This document shows, piece by piece, positions 63,967 through 64,000 of a stretch of 64,000 bases of DNA (positions within the stretch are counted from its first letter, which is position 1; each line of letters opens with the position of its first letter). Below the pieces are notes generated by a model, which saw only the letters and a program-made list of their open reading frames with translations, ran no database searches and was not told the DNA's origin. This DNA comes from Clytia hemisphaerica (Eukaryota; Cnidaria; Hydrozoa; Leptothecata; Clytiidae): positions 648,215 to 712,214 of the forward strand of contig CACVBU010000597.1 in NCBI GenBank assembly GCA_902728285.1, written 5' to 3'. The translations under genes were made by a program, and so were the position numbers.

Positions 63967-64000
63967 CATTCTCAGATTCTAACTCAACTGAAGTTGAGAA

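Overview
The window is AT-rich animal DNA: spliceosomal introns, two families of non-LTR retrotransposons, a Helitron, many short inverted-repeat elements, satellites and eukaryotic tRNA genes. The repeat style (G/C-homopolymer-tipped dispersed repeats, Lys-Glu-Lys-Tyr-Asp repeat proteins, SGNH-type LINE ORF1) is what I would expect of an early-branching invertebrate, most likely a cnidarian; that placement is inference. Almost everything here is accessory sequence. Only one compact, intact-looking host-type gene stands out.

Layout, left to right. 0.7-2.3 kb: broken gene for a USP-like cysteine protease with KEKYDP-type repeats, followed by a tandem repeat carrying a clean hAT-like MITE (8-bp target duplication). 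3.8-4.3 kb: foldback element. 4.6-9.2 kb: nearly intact APE-type LINE (ORF1 plus endonuclease/RT ORF2 with one stop codon) on the minus strand, sitting inside a dispersed repeat. 9.5-15.0 kb: four minus-strand exons with matching splice phases form a P-loop (DUF3987-like) gene that is damaged; a second LINE, internally deleted, occupies its last intron. What looks like the missing 5' part of such a gene lies inverted at 16.1-16.6 kb and runs into a foldback element with three TGACGTCA palindromes. 17.4-17.8 kb: tandem repeat.

19.05-26.84 kb: sixteen head-to-tail copies of a ~494-bp unit, each with one tRNA-Glu(TTC) and one tRNA-Thr(AGT) gene on the minus strand, ending in an assembly gap (26843-27775). 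27.8-31.2 kb: short repeats and MITEs. 31.27-31.90 kb: a two-exon gene for a 126-residue protein with an N-myristoylation-type start. 34.95-37.88 kb: seven copies of a ~415-bp satellite, each with two similar dyads. 39.2-41.7 kb: short-period arrays, a TA-flanked MITE, 5S-like and tRNA-like fragments.

43.06-48.91 kb (plus strand): a large transposase-like protein with a chromodomain and a C-terminal Ulp1/SENP-type protease, joined across a predicted 49-nt intron. 52.97-59.97 kb (minus strand): a Helitron whose order is USP-type protease, Lys/Gln-rich repeats, zinc-binding DUF6570-like region, HUH Rep and PIF1-type helicase, with one clear intron and several single frame breaks. 60.1-62.5 kb: nine satellite units upstream of the Helitron ORFs. 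62.9-63.3 kb: a Ser/Thr/Pro-rich coiled-coil ORF. 63.4-63.97 kb: satellite and an (AC)n run. The recurring theme is mobile elements that carry ubiquitin- or SUMO-pathway proteases (two USP-like, one Ulp-like).
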